DNA of 64,000 nt from contig NW_019211455.1 in assembly GCF_002443255.2 (NCBI RefSeq), forward strand, positions 42,530,837 to 42,594,836. Direction: 5' to 3'. Source of the DNA: Varroa destructor (Eukaryota > Arthropoda > Arachnida > Mesostigmata > Varroidae). Below, piece by piece: positions 23,541 through 40,683 of the stretch. The notes under the pieces are model-generated. The model was not told the origin of the DNA, did not search any database, and saw only the letters and a program-made list of their open reading frames with translations. Every line of letters starts with the position of its first letter. Positions within the stretch are counted from its first letter, which is position 1. The position numbers were made by a program, and so were the translations under genes.

Positions 23541-26350
23541 GTCGAAACCCGTGAGTGAAAGTCGTGCCTAGCGCCGCCGTCCTACCAATAGTTATTGTTC
23601 TTGTAACTGTTGCTGGCGGCGCCGTTTTCGTGGTGTGCGTTTCGGCTGACGCTGAAGCTAACGATAGCGGCCAACCGTCACGCGTTTTCGTCAAGACGGC
23701 TGTGCTTCGCCTGCCGCTGTCGTCGTTAGCGTCGAAAGATAGCGAACGCTCGAACGAGAGTCCTTTGTAATTACTGTTACTTGTTCTATCTGTCTGGTGA
23801 TGATTCTGGCTATCTTGCCTGTGGCGGTTGCGCCTGCTGTCGTCGTTGCAATAGCTCCACAACCTGTTGTTTTTCGCGCTACTAACAGACACGGATGACG
23901 TTAATGGAGACCACTGCCAACAGCCTGGTCCTGGTTGACACCAGAAGTACCCGCCAGTGAATGGCGAACAATCTGGACTGTTTCTGGCTGCTATACCAGC
24001 GCCATCTGACGGTACGGGCCTGGTTGCACTTGCCGTAGTGGTAGATGTAGTAATAGTCCTTCTTGTATTCAATGTAGCGATTATGGGCCCGGTTATAGAT
24101 GTACCATCAGCTGAAGCAACAGTATTAGTAATACTGATAATAGACGAATTTGTTGTTGTATTAATATTAGCTATAGCAGTAGTACTTGTCGTCGTTCCTT
24201 GTGTTCCGTCTGCCTTCTGTTGACCTGCGCGGTCTATTATTGTTCTTGTCCTCGTTGATCCGTTACTGACGGTCCTCTTGCTGTTATTGTCATTGCTATT
24301 GTTACTCTTGTCGTCGTGATTCTGGTTGTAGTCTGCTGTTGCTGTTACCGTACGAACAGTTGTCGTTGCTGTTATGACTTTGCCCTCATGAAGCGCCCCA
24401 GCGGAAACAGCTGAAGTGGGCGGCTTCAGACAGGCCGCCGCCTCAGCGGGGGCCGCCGACGCAGTGGCCAGCCTCGGTGCGGGCGAGGGGCCCGGGAGCG
24501 GCAGACCGCTCCACACGACCACGGCGTTTGAGGAGACCGGCTGCCAACCTTCGTCTGCTCCGGCGATCGCCCCGGACGCTATTACTCAACGAGCGAGGCG
24601 CTCGCAGATGGCGCACGGCGCCTGCTCTATTCGCCTGGGTGGCGGTTTTATGGTTCGGACGTCCTGGGGCAAATCTGTTCGAAGCGAGACGTGTACAATC
24701 GACAGTAGCAAAAGCTGTCCTTGTATGACTGTTTCGTCGTTCCTGTTGCCACCGGCAAAAGTGGTGGAGAAAAGGCTAAGGGTCAAGTGTGTTTTGTCCT
24801 TGCTGTTCAAATCACGAATCCGGGAAACCTCCGACACAAAGCTCAAACGATTTCTGCCAATCATTGGCCCAACACTGGCCACCTTTTAGTGAAACCAGCT
24901 GGCTAGTGAAGCCAATGAAGAATCATCTCTTTACTTGTCTCTACTGCTTGTGTGACACCCCTGCTTTTCGGCCTATCTTACGATCACCACCACCATTGGT
25001 TATAATCGCCGTCGAGAGTCAACTGGCCATCTAGCGTTCTTGCCGGTACCCGCAGATGTTCCCCTGTACTTCGGCATCTGCGCACATTCGTCACGCGGTC
25101 TTAATGATTTAAGCAACAACGGCTTCTTTCAGTTTAGCCAGGAACGACGAAGGATTTTCGTAAAGGCTAACGTTGTATATCGACTTTTGACACCTAACGG
25201 CCGTTAGTAACAACTTCACGTTGACGATAATTACTGATATTATAGCTCCTTAGTCTTCATCTTAGTTACTTTCTTTTTGCTTGTTTTCTTGTAGTCGCTG
25301 TTGTTGTTATTTACTATTATTGTCGTCAAGATTTTAGTTGCGGTTTTCTGGGTAGGAGGTTTTCAGGAAGCGCCCAAATTATGCCCGGTAGGGCAAGCTG
25401 TACATGGCCACCGCATCGCCTGCAGCGCTCCGTTCAACTCACCTCTGTAAGTCCGGCAGGGGACCATTGTCATACGAGTGCTACATTCTGCCCTGTGTAG
25501 GCGCTTCGACGCGCCCTCGGACGCTACGTACGTTTTGCAGTCGAAGTTGCGTCGTTGCTATCTGACTTCTTTGCACCGTTCTCTATCTTTTTGTTTGCGC
25601 GTCGTCTGCTCTTGGTCTCGTCTTCGTCTGAGAACGCCACTGGCTCCGACGGAATCAGTACTGATGCTACAGTAAGCCACCTTCTGCTTTTTTTTTTTAC
25701 CACGTTTCGCTTCAATCTTGATCTCACAATCGTAACACAATCTGTCTTATTCGTTCTTAGCAGAATACACACTAGGTCTTCCTGGCATTAGAAGATGTAT
25801 ATCTAGTAAGGCTTATAACACCTTCTGTGAAACGGTTGAATACGCGATACTTAGATTCCTATAATTTTATAAATACTACCACCATTGTCGTTCTCCCACA
25901 ACGAAAGTGACAAAGGAGTTTTCTTGTTGTTGTTACGTTGTAAACGATACAGCGATACGTCTTTTTTGGAATTTTGTTGTTGTTGTTGTTGTTCTTGTTG
26001 GTGCTGCTGCTATCGTCGTCTGCTATTATTGTTGTGCCTGTCAGTAATAATGAAGTCACTGACGCTAACAACAACGCTAAACGGGCTCTCTCTTTCAGGC
26101 GGCGGATCGTAGGGATCTCTGTGCGGGGTATTGCTTGTTTCGTTCTTTCCTCGTCTTTTGTTTATATATTCTTCTTCGTCGTCTGCTCTTGATCTTTTGT
26201 AGTTACGGCACGGCGCATTACCGGAAGAGTTGCCTTCGCCCTTGGCTACTCCGCCTCTGCTCTGATCAACGGGATCATTCTCGTCTCCTTTCGGGGGTCC
26301 TGCCTATCCTGGCCTTTGTATCAGTGATACTTCACGCTGCTTCTGTCTTG
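23541..26350. repeat. Irregular trinucleotide-rich zone
   Basis: The plus strand is built largely of interspersed GTT, GCT, GTC, GTA and CTT triplets, with a denser (GTT)n patch near 25970-25990. The composition keeps one minus-strand frame (24522-23518) open for 334 codons with a Thr/Ser/Asn/Arg-rich product and no domain. I read this as decayed microsatellite or 5' untranslated sequence of RIM, not a gene. Confidence 0.45.
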
Positions 26351-26390
26351 TGTTTTGCCTACTGTTGTCTAACTGCTTGTTTTTAATTCT

Positions 26391-26392
26391 TA

Positions 26393-26425
<33 letters not shown>

Positions 26426-26426
26426 G

Positions 26427-26463
<37 letters not shown>

Positions 26464-26496
26464 GTGTATATATATGTATGTAGATATATATATATA
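26391..26496 (+). repeat. Interrupted TA/CATA/TGTA microsatellite
   Basis: About 106 bases of TA repeats with CATA, TGTA and TAGA interruptions, the most diverged of the TA arrays here. Confidence 0.93.
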
Positions 26497-27399
26497 AGCT
26501 AACACGCGCTTTGTTTTATTTTATCTTCGTGTTGTCCGTAGTGGACGGCTCGTCGTACGGATGCCTGTCTGTATTTTGTCTGTCTATAGTTCTTACCGAA
26601 GTCACTGCCCTCTGTATCTATAATACTATCATTACATTTAGTTGTGCACACAAAGTTATGTATCTTTGTCGTTTGTGGTTGTTGGTTCTTATCTTTTATA
26701 GATGTTAATAGCGGTACGTATTTTGACAATAGGTAAAATCCGTGCACGCTGAGGACAAAGACCTCTCCTAATGCGACAACTGAATTGCATTATTGTTCAC
26801 CGCAATGGTTGACGCTTGACGCGAATTTTGTCCATGTTGACGTCGTAGAATGCGTGTAGGTGTAGTACCATACTGTCAGCGATATTCAAAGGCTTCAGAG
26901 GCATTGCACAAGCAGTCGTGTGCGTTATACAAACATCCGTAAAGTTTGTTAGCTTCTACGCGTTTTCCTAAATTATTGTTTCGACTGTCGCTGCCAGCTA
27001 TGCTTCAAGATCCTTCTGTTTCTATTTCTCGTTTTGCTTCAGCAGCAAACAGAAAATTAGCAATAGCAGCTGTGGAAATGGCAGCGCATTATTTTAATTA
27101 GTAACGTATCTATTTGTTTGTTATGGCGCGGATCATACGCAGATATATTCTCCATCGTAATTAAGTGGCCATGATGAAGTGAAATATAGATATATTTGTC
27201 GTCACTTCAGTTTTCTTCGCATATTTTCGTCCTTCGCTGTCTTCGAACAGAAACAATCACAGTTCCACGAACAGCAAACTTACTCACTGGGATACACTTC
27301 GATTTACCACGTTGGCCTTCCTATCAGTTAGTCGTATGCTTGAAGGTTGAAGGCTCAGTGTTTCGTCCGGTATCGCTGCCAGCCAGGTATTCCATCGGA

Positions 27400-27520
27400 C
27401 AGACGATTGGCCGGTTCCCAGCATGAAACAAATCGTGTCTACGCCCGGATTCGAACTTAGATAGCAACGAGTCGCTAATATTAGTAGGTAAATACTTTAT
27501 CTATTGAGCTATAATGGGGG
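27400..27520 (-). repeat. tRNA-related SINE-like element, copy A
   Basis: On the minus strand an A-box-like TAGCTCAATAGAT (27511 downward) is followed about 55 bases later by a B-box GTTCGAATCC (27456-27447), then the tail GTAGACACGATTTGTTTCAT. This is the spacing and order of a tRNA-derived RNA polymerase III promoter, but no acceptor-stem pairing closes a functional tRNA. The tail recurs at copy B, which argues for a dispersed family. Confidence 0.5.
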
Positions 27521-28423
27521 CTGCAGGTCGAAGCTTAATTGGACCTATGTGGTAACCCGAGAAAACACAGCATCCATTGTAAGGTAACAGCGCGGTCCTA
27601 ACAGAGTGTTTACTGAATCTCCCTCCCGCTTATTTACACGCGCAATTTCAACGCTCGGAGACTTCTCGACGTACTTCGCGATACTTTACGCCTGGCTATA
27701 CCACTGCCACTACTAAAGACGTCGCTCGGTTTCGGTTTCCTATATCGTTATACAGCGACCATTGAATCCTTTTACAGCGCCTGCTTAATTTATCCTGTGG
27801 TGCCTACTTCGATCCTGTTCGCGCTCCATAAACTGTTTCACATCTAGCTGTAACAGGCACTGTTTTTTTTCTGCTATATACTGGCTCGTGGTGAATTCCT
27901 CTTTTTCTTATGAATCTGTGACTATCTTTGATCTCTTTTCAGCGTTTTAGAACCGAGCAAGACTCACGGCTAGCGACGAACAGATAACTCAACGATTCAA
28001 CCGTTGAACTAGTCGAAGCGTATGGCCAGTCTTTCGACTGCACTGTTCGCTGCGTGACGATGATCTCGCAACCGCTCTACCATGAGGGATTCGATGCTTG
28101 GCAGGACGCAGGCGTCTACGAGAAAACGAATGTAGGATCAAGGCGTATGATGCTAACAGCTCCAACAGTATTAAGAAAAGCGGCAGCAACTACAGCGGGC
28201 CCTTATACCTGCTCCTTGGTTAGTAGCGCACAGCGCCTACCAGTTAGAAATAGCTCACGTATAGCGTTTTTGTGACACTTGGCTGTGCAGCAGGAACCGT
28301 TAAGTCACGCGGCTGGTGTTGCCGTCCTTATCGTCGATCGACCGGGGAGGGAGGCGAGTACTGGGGGCATACTAGTCAAAGGCGGCACAGACGTATTCCC
28401 TAATTTCCACAAATATACGTACA

Positions 28424-28431
<8 letters not shown>

Positions 28432-28476
<45 letters not shown>
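28432..28476 (+). repeat. TA microsatellite
   Basis: A (TA)n array of about 45 bases preceded by a short ACATATATGTG segment. Confidence 0.95.
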
Positions 28477-28481
<5 letters not shown>

Positions 28482-31125
28482 CACAGATTGAGACACTGAT
28501 TCACAAATAGTAGTCGAACACCTCAAAAATAAAGTAGTTATTGTGGGTCGTTGCTGTGCGCTGTTTGTTCAACTGCTTAATGGTGAATAATTCCGAAAAA
28601 CCTTTGATGAATTGCTCGTAAAAGGACACAGGAGCCTTGATGAGTAGCGTGCCAATGATTTGATCCGTTAGGCTACTAGATAGTTCATCATTGTGCACTG
28701 GGATACCGTTGCAGTCTTGTTGTATTCTTGCTATTGATTGAGATGAACGCTGCAAGCTGAGATGGATAGTTGATCACGACGAATCCTTACTTCAAGCGCC
28801 ATTTAGAATTCTCAGTTTTTTTTGCCGGTTCCACGTTGAACTGATATCAGCTACGACAATGGCTCGTAATAGTAACGGTTACAATAGCATATACATCCGT
28901 GTGTTGTCTATGGAGCGGTAGACTTTTAGTGGCACTTCGGACAGTTTCTTTCTATCACCTATTCTCTTGTTAGCTGTGCTGTGGCACCCGAAAAAATCTA
29001 CAAACCTGCGCTTCGAGTTTGTTTTTTTACGTTGCTGTTAAAAAATTGCGAACTGGCGGAACACATTGCGCTAGTGACACACGACGGCTAGATACAATTA
29101 CGGTCCCGCAGGCACTCTGCCATTGTATGACCAATAATAAAACTTTGACCAGCATGCATCACTGTCACAAACTGCTGTGGCTGCTACCAGCAAAGCCAGG
29201 ACACCTGGTCTGTAACAGCTATTACCGTTATGGTCATTGTATTGGCGGCAATCGAATCCCGGAAGTAACACTTTGCGTTAATCCAACGATTCAACGAACA
29301 ATCTGATAATCCGAAGGACACGCATCCGTACACGAGATCGTTGACGTCGATGAACTAAGCACCGATCAATGACGGCTTATAGCATGGAGCCAGTTAACCA
29401 ACAGAAGCGTTTTTTTTTTTTATTTTGCTTGTCTGGTTACGGTATGGGAAGGTTGTAGAGAGTTTTGGGCAACGTTTTATTCCGTAGACCACCGCTTGAT
29501 GGGTTCATGCACGAGACAACCGACTTCCTGCGTGTCGGGTACTCGGCATATCGATGAGCAGCGATGATGTTCTCCCTAGACTCGTATTGGCCTTCGCGAG
29601 AAATACAGACCGACGGGCATGGCCACTGTTTCTGTCGTTGCCGTTGCTACTGTTGCTGTGAGATTTACCTTCGCTATTTCCATCGTATGTGGAAGTGGTC
29701 AGCGCAGGCTCGGGGGTCGCGAGTGCTCGTTGTTATTCACTGGTAGCGGGGTACTAGCGGGGCATTGATTGAACTAGCACAGCACGCCGTTAGCGGTTTC
29801 CATCAAGTGTAAACGCTACTCTCACTGGCTTCGCGTTCTCTTTAGATTGTTTCCGGCCAGTCGAAACGCTTCTTGGTCTTCGACTGCATCCGAGATTTTT
29901 GATAGGATTTTGACCTGCGCCACTTTCTAACTGCGTATTTTTTCCCTTCTGTTTTGGTTTCAACTTGTTCGTCTTGTCAGTTCTGCTGCTACTTGATTGT
30001 TTGCTTGCTTGCCTCTCTACCTGCCGCCCACCGCCTCTACATTGCACTGGGGGGTTTGGTTGTTCATTCACCGATAGCACCGAACAAAGAAGTGCTTGAT
30101 AACGCTAACACACACAATTGTAATCACCTGTGACGGTTTTTCCGTTGCTACACAACGACGACAGTGTTGGTTGTGGCGGCAGAGCGTACGTGCTTGTCTA
30201 TAGTAAAACGGCAAATGGCCAGCTGCTGTTAGACGCTGCCTCGTAAACGTCTACGGTCGCGCCTCACGCGGTGACTTGCTCGGCCGCTTCACACCACGAT
30301 CACGCCAGTCCGCCGGACTGGATCTGTGGGACATGGGATTGGTCCGCACCCAGCGACGGGCTGGGTTTACTGCACGTCGCTGCAGCCACCATCATCGCCA
30401 CTTGCACGACACAGCTCGCAGCAGCTGAAAGTGCTGTCCACCATTTTGGTTTGAATCAAATATGTGTGTCTGCCTTTGACTGTGTCTACGCGCTCGTGTA
30501 TGTGTCTGCGTATGTGTGTAGAGTATGCTGCTGCTGCTGTTAAAACGACAGCAGGAGGCAAATCAAGAGAGAGCCGGGGCCAGCCACCCAATAGCGCTCT
30601 CTACCACCCACTAGCCGTTAGCGGAGCGCCAGCCAGCGAACGAGCGAGTCTAAGTTCACTGCCTGCTGCACTACAGCGGCCTTACGGCAGCCAGCATAGT
30701 AGCTATGCTGCGGACTGCTGCCTATTCTCCCCCTCCTCCTTTTTTCTAGCCATTTCCCCTTGGAACGCCATCTCCCTCTTCGCCATTATACTACTCGAGC
30801 TCGAGCTCCGGCCTTAGCAGGCCCTAGGCCATCTATAACGGAGCTCTCTCTGTCCCTCGCTTTCTCTTCGGGTGCCCCATCCAGTCGCGGGCACGCGGTT
30901 CCCGCTCCGGAGCTGCGCTGCTCTGCTTGCTAGCGCCAGCGTTCAGCGACAGCAGCAGCACTCGAATGCATAGGGCCTTCTCGCCGCCCCTTCTCCCCCT
31001 GGCTCCGACCCAACTTCATTCCAGCCCTAGTGTAGAAGGCCCTTCGGAGCACCTTCGCCTCGGTCCACATAAGACGAGGGAGTAAGCGAGCGGCGCCAGC
31101 AGCAGCGCTGGTGATAGCGGGTAGG

Positions 31126-31135
31126 GCGCATGCGC
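31126..31135. promoter_or_regulatory. NRF1-like palindrome GCGCATGCGC
   Basis: A perfect 10-base palindrome matching the core of the NRF1/Ewg consensus. It stands 4 bases from a CRE within the GC-rich island. Such sites are typical of TATA-less promoters. Confidence 0.45.
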
Positions 31136-31139
31136 CTGC

Positions 31140-31147
31140 TGACGTCA
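31140..31147. promoter_or_regulatory. CRE TGACGTCA
   Basis: A perfect palindromic cAMP-response element, the CREB/ATF site, next to the NRF1-like palindrome. Confidence 0.45.
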
Positions 31148-33384
31148 TAGCAGATACACCGTCGGCGCTCCCTTTAGCCGGGGCAGACCGAAAAGGCAAG
31201 CAGGCTTCAGACAAGGCGAAGGCAAACGTCAACCAGAGCGATGAGCAAGCGGACTGCCTTCGATCCTGTAGCCGCTCAGCAGAGCCAAGCACGAGCAGGC
31301 CGCGCAATCCGAAAAGTCTTCGAATGTATGACGATCCAAAGGCTACTGGGAGCAGCAGAACAGTGAATCGAGACGTTGGTATAGGTCTAATGGGCTTACT
31401 TAGCAGCAGGCTACTATAGACTGCCATAGTTAGTAGTGTTAGGTATCTGGCTGGGTATCTTAACAAAAACGCGCCTTCTGAAGATTCGATCTTGTCGAAC
31501 TATCGAGTCTGCTTTACTAATGGATGCGTTTGACAGTTTGGCCTGACTCAGTTGGGTTGGAGTGTATTTGGTCGAGTCGGGTTTCGTTTGAGACTCCTTT
31601 CGGGTTCTTCTCATTGCGCTGGTACGTGAAGAGCAGGCGTCCTGCTTTGATTTTGTACTTGACAAAATTGTAACCTACATCCGCTCAAAGTACCGCTTTT
31701 GTCCCCTTAATCCGTTTTCCCAGCAACTATTTTCGTTCAAGTTCTCTTTGACTTATTTAAGAACTACCATGGTTCTACGACATATTGACGAAAAACCCAC
31801 TGTACACTTGGGCTCGGTCAGCAACCCGGCGACCCATTCCCAAAGGGGCAATCTAGCTACAACTATCACACATCGATGCTGCGTCGAAGCAGCATGTACT
31901 CCATGCCCACAGCGGTATTCAGGGGAATCGTTTAACATAGCTAATGCTAAATGATGAGCACGCGTCCATACAGCCCTATAAATTTTAAGGTTCAGCGTGG
32001 CAGCTGCCGCCACTAGATGTCCATATGATGCACGTTGCGCGTGCTATGAACGCCAAGAACGATGAACGAAAAAGTACCAAAAGGTGGGAGCGGGAAATAT
32101 AAAGGCGAATGGCATCAGAAAGAAAAGATACATCCGATATTAACGCGCTTGGCACACCGACAAACATCGTTGTAAGGATACAAACGAAAGTTATAGACTC
32201 AACTCCGAGCTCTCTTACAGATCTATTATGAAGATAATCTAATTAATCGAGTTGTTTTCGGTGTTATTGTCTACTATCGAAAGCGAAGAAGAAAAGTGTT
32301 TTTTGATACGAGTTTTAATAAGGAAACAAATATCGGCAGGTCATTTTGTTAGTTAGTGGCTCATGGAGCACAAATATAGAAAAGCAATATAGAATAACAG
32401 CCGTACAGGTTACAAATGGTTACAGCAGTAGCCGTCTCCTATATGCAGCAAAACCTCCCGTGTTGTAGTTGTTAGAAGAAAAAAAGATCAGCAATTTACT
32501 TTATGAGTACACAGTCTTAGTTAGGATAAAGCTCGTGGTTCATTTCATTTGTTTTCGCATGTTTACTAGGCTTAATGGAGGCTCTGTTGTTTTCAGAGAT
32601 GGCTGGTTTCTCCCATGCAAAAGCTAGGTTTCAGCAAAAAAAAAAAAAACAAAAAACTCAACTCAAACCACTTTTCAAGATGGTACTAGAACGAGATCTC
32701 ATTTAAAGGTTGCATTGTCATATGTTGGAGCCAACTAGCAATAACTCCGTCAGGCATAAGAATCATGATTGCTCCATGGCACCTTGATGATGACGACGGA
32801 TTCGTCTGCATTAGAAGACAACGGCACGACTGAGCCAGCGACCTGCTAATCAGATGGTGTCAGCGAGTCCGCAGGCTGATAGCACATTGATGTCCTTCTC
32901 GTTGGTACCTACTGCCGAGCAGAGTATCCAGGACAAATAGAACTGCATATTTAATTCAGGCTATAGTTGTAATTAGCAATATACGACAATGACTGTTTCA
33001 ATTAAGATTGTAGAGCGGAGTAGAAGCCATAGCAGTATAGTCTGCTGGAAACAAAGCGATTTTACACTGATGTAGAATTGTGCATACAGATGTACGAGAT
33101 ACATTACAGCATGTAGAGTCGATGAGACGAACATATGATAGTCTAAATTCATACTGATCTTCGTTCTTCTGCTATTCCGTGTATAGTAAAGAAAACAATA
33201 CCGATCATATCTCATATAGGATATTCCCAAAAAGAAACTATTTGAGGTGATGGGAAACTATTTCTTGAGCGTGTGATTAGAAAGGTGTGAATTCGTAGGT
33301 ATGAAAGTTGCAATTGGGAAGCTCTATTGAAGATGACTACTCCCGCACGTTGGCTATTAACTCTCCTAGATGAGATAAAAACTA

Positions 33385-33387
<3 letters not shown>

Positions 33388-33421
<34 letters not shown>
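33388..33421 (+). repeat. TA microsatellite
   Basis: An uninterrupted (TA)n array of about 34 bases in the spacer upstream of MCM3. Confidence 0.95.
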
Positions 33422-33424
<3 letters not shown>

Positions 33425-34122
33425 ACAATTTTCAGCTAGGTCAGATAGAACAACCGTTTCCTACAAGCTCGCATTTAAATAGTTAAATAAAAACTCATAC
33501 AATTAATAAAAGTGTACCTTTCATTTAGTATGCAAAAGTGAACTTTGCTTTAAACTAAAAAGCATAAACATTGAGACTTAAATATTATTACGGTATCTAG
33601 ATCACTATGAACGGTTTCTCTATGGAAAGCATTTTGAAAAATCATGTCGGAGATGATTCCCAGCAAAATTTGACTGTTGTCGACTCTAAGCCGGCAATTT
33701 CGATACTCCGTTCGGACGTACAGGTTGTACTAGTTGGCGAGATGCATTAGTAAACTTAATGTATGATGTTAGAATAAAAAATGTCGACATCTTTCATGCT
33801 TCTCTATTTTTTATCTCTTTTTTCTATACTTGTCGTATAGCATCTGTCATCGGGAGAATAATTTTAGCCGTAGTGTGAACATTGAACAGCTCTAAGCTTG
33901 CTTTTCTCCAGGCAATTTAATTAAAGCGGAAAAGCAGCTTTTACATACTCGAAACGTTTACCTATATTTGTGCCTACTCTATTTCCCAGAAACGCGGATT
34001 CTAGAAAAACTCATTTTATTGCCGCTTTATAAAAGCATTAACAGGCTCTATGTAAAATCATCGAACTACTTGAAGCTGTTTCTTTATGGTTTTTTATCGA
34101 CGATTTTTGACATAAGTATTTT

Positions 34123-34170
34123 TATTTATAGTAACACAGACATAAGTATATGCCTGTGTTACTATAAATA
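34123..34170. repeat. Perfect 17-bp inverted repeat (hairpin)
   Basis: The arm TATTTATAGTAACACAG (34123-34139) is exactly complementary to CTGTGTTACTATAAATA (34154-34170) around a 14-base loop. An 11-base direct repeat GACATAAGTAT at 34109 and 34139 overlaps the structure. It is AT-rich and in non-coding sequence. It could be a small transposon end pair, a cruciform or a short RNA hairpin. Confidence 0.85.
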
Positions 34171-35800
34171 GATATAAGGTTTATCTATTGCGAATCCGGT
34201 GAGTGACATAGTACGATTGTTCTATGCTTTTTCGCATATACATGGTAATAGTGTTCGCCCTTTATTTAATGACACCGATCCTATACCGGATGCCACCGGT
34301 AAAACTTGACCCAGCGTCCTCTAGCATTTTCAGCCAGATCGTCCAAAACACACCGCGCCAACTACTCGTTACCACTGTTATCGACTACTGTGATTCAAAA
34401 GCTCCGAGTTTACTATTCCATCCTACTGATTTGGCACTATACTTATTAACCATCAATTATAGTACATACCTATTAAAAAAGTAAGAGAGCAGTTTATATA
34501 TTGTATCCCCTTGAATAGGCTTTTATAGAAATGCCGATACGACAATTGCATCTAAGTAAAAACCTAAATTTGCAGGTTGTCATTTTCTATGATACAATGA
34601 GTTCTAAATTTGTTTGCTGCCTTATTTACAAGAGCTCTTGTAAACAATAAAGCATTTCTACTTTAGTCTAATTAGCTATATTTTTTTGTTCTTGGTTCTT
34701 CTAATAGCATTAGATCTCCGCACAAAGCTCGAGTGCATTGTCACCTGTCTTTTACAGCCGGCTAAATTTAAGGACATGTGGTGAAATTTGCTGTAGACAT
34801 ACTGTTTCGTAAGCGTCTGAGGCAATAGTTAATCGCGGTACCGAACATAAAATTCGTATCTACTCAAGCATTTTTAAGTAAAGCCTTGTTAGGTAGAACT
34901 CGCACCCGGAGCCTTTCAGGTAAAGCTTTTTAATGACGTCGGTCAAATTTCACAATGCGACATTTGGTTTTTAACGAATCCAAAGTTTATTTCCATAGGA
35001 CAATAGTTAAAGTAGAAATAATGTTTTTATGGAAGCAAAGTTTAATGTTGGGGTAAGCTTGTTTTCGCTACTTGTCGAAGAAGATGGTATAGACGAACCG
35101 ATTGCATAGGGTCTATTTAAAGGCCACCGCCTGAACTATGCTAAGTTTGTCGTGAATGTGTAAACTTATTTTGCCGGCACACATCAATCAGTGCATGTAG
35201 ACGCTGACTTGGTATTAACTCTTTTTTTTCTCGAAGTTAAGCAATATTAGTAAATTGAGGCAATGCATACTACGAGTATCAAATGGTTTTCTATGATAGT
35301 TATTTTTGTTGAAGGAGAACTGAAATTTCAGCAGAATTTTTTTTGTTCAAATGTCGATTTTTTTTTGCAAGCGCCTACACCAATCTTCGTCTCATCAAAC
35401 TATTAGGTTAGGTCGACTCGGCTATCTCATGGGCATATAGCGTACTACATTCACAAGGAAGCCCACTTTTGCTAAATGTCAAATGCTTGCCGTTTTAAAT
35501 TTGTCCGATAACACAGACAGGAGTTAGAGGTATGAGTGATATAAGAAAATCATACTTACGTAAATTATCATTGATATATGACTATGTTTGAAGCCTCTGG
35601 TTGAGAAGTGAGACTATAGATCGTTGCTAACGACGCATAAATACAACATTACAATTTGTGCGAATATAGAATAATATATATACGATTTTTTTTATTTCTT
35701 CGACCTTCCCACTTGATGTGTGTCGCTTTTTTCAAAAAATAAGTGGTACCCTTTGTGCAGCTACTAATCAATTCTGTTTCCCCTTTCTCTGCAAGGGGCG

Positions 35801-35808
35801 TTTCGCGC
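35801..35808. promoter_or_regulatory. E2F-like site TTTCGCGC (distal)
   Basis: This fits the E2F consensus TTTSGCGC and lies 123 bases upstream of the MCM3 start codon. Replication-licensing genes are classic E2F targets in animals. Confidence 0.55.
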
Positions 35809-35845
35809 TCACGTCTTCTCTCCACATCCGGTTTCGAAATCATCA

Positions 35846-35870
35846 TTGGCGCGTTGTTTTCGCGCCAAAA
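35846..35870. promoter_or_regulatory. Paired inverted E2F-like sites
   Basis: TTGGCGCG (35846-35853) and CGCGCCAA (35861-35868) are exact inverted copies with a 7-base spacer. The second lies within TTTTCGCGCCAAAA. They sit about 60-85 bases upstream of the MCM3 start codon, where a core promoter is expected. Cell-cycle-dependent activation by E2F/DP is inferred from motif and gene identity. Confidence 0.65.
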
Positions 35871-35930
35871 GCGGCTGGCGATCAGCGCCGTTATTTGTAT
35901 TTTCGATTTCTCAATAAGCCAAGCTGAAAA

Positions 35931-40683
<4,753 letters not shown>

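Larger units (their letters stand above)
30180..31420. promoter_or_regulatory. GC-rich island in the RIM-MCM3 spacer
   Basis: This region is clearly richer in G, C and CpG than its AT-rich flanks, with repeated AGCAGC/CTGCTG patches. It contains an NRF1-like palindrome and a full CRE close together (separate entries). It lies 7 to 8 kb upstream of the RIM start codon on the RIM strand and 4.5 kb upstream of MCM3. A distal RIM promoter or 5' exon is the likeliest reading (inference). Confidence 0.4.
23399..35930. other. Divergent spacer between RIM and MCM3
   Basis: This 12.5 kb stretch separates two genes transcribed away from each other. It is expected to hold the RIM promoter and 5' untranslated exons. 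From about 23540 to 26350 the plus strand is rich in irregular GTT/GCT/GTC/CTT trinucleotides. From about 30180 to 31420 it is GC-rich with promoter-like motifs. From about 32200 to 35700 it is AT-rich. No conserved protein-coding exon was recognised. Confidence 0.55.

Noticed and set aside
23518..24522. 334-codon open frame on the minus strand upstream of RIM
   Set aside because: The product is Thr/Ser/Asn/Arg-rich, follows the trinucleotide composition of the DNA, has no domain, and cannot join the RIM frame because of the TGA before the RIM ATG.
27400..27520. A functional tRNA gene
   Set aside because: A- and B-box-like sequences are present, but no acceptor stem pairs and a related sequence recurs elsewhere, so a tRNA-derived repeat fits better.
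30930..31466. 178-codon minus-strand frame in the GC island
   Set aside because: It lies in CpG-rich promoter-like DNA, with no domain and a product biased to Ala/Arg/Leu. It is better explained by high GC.
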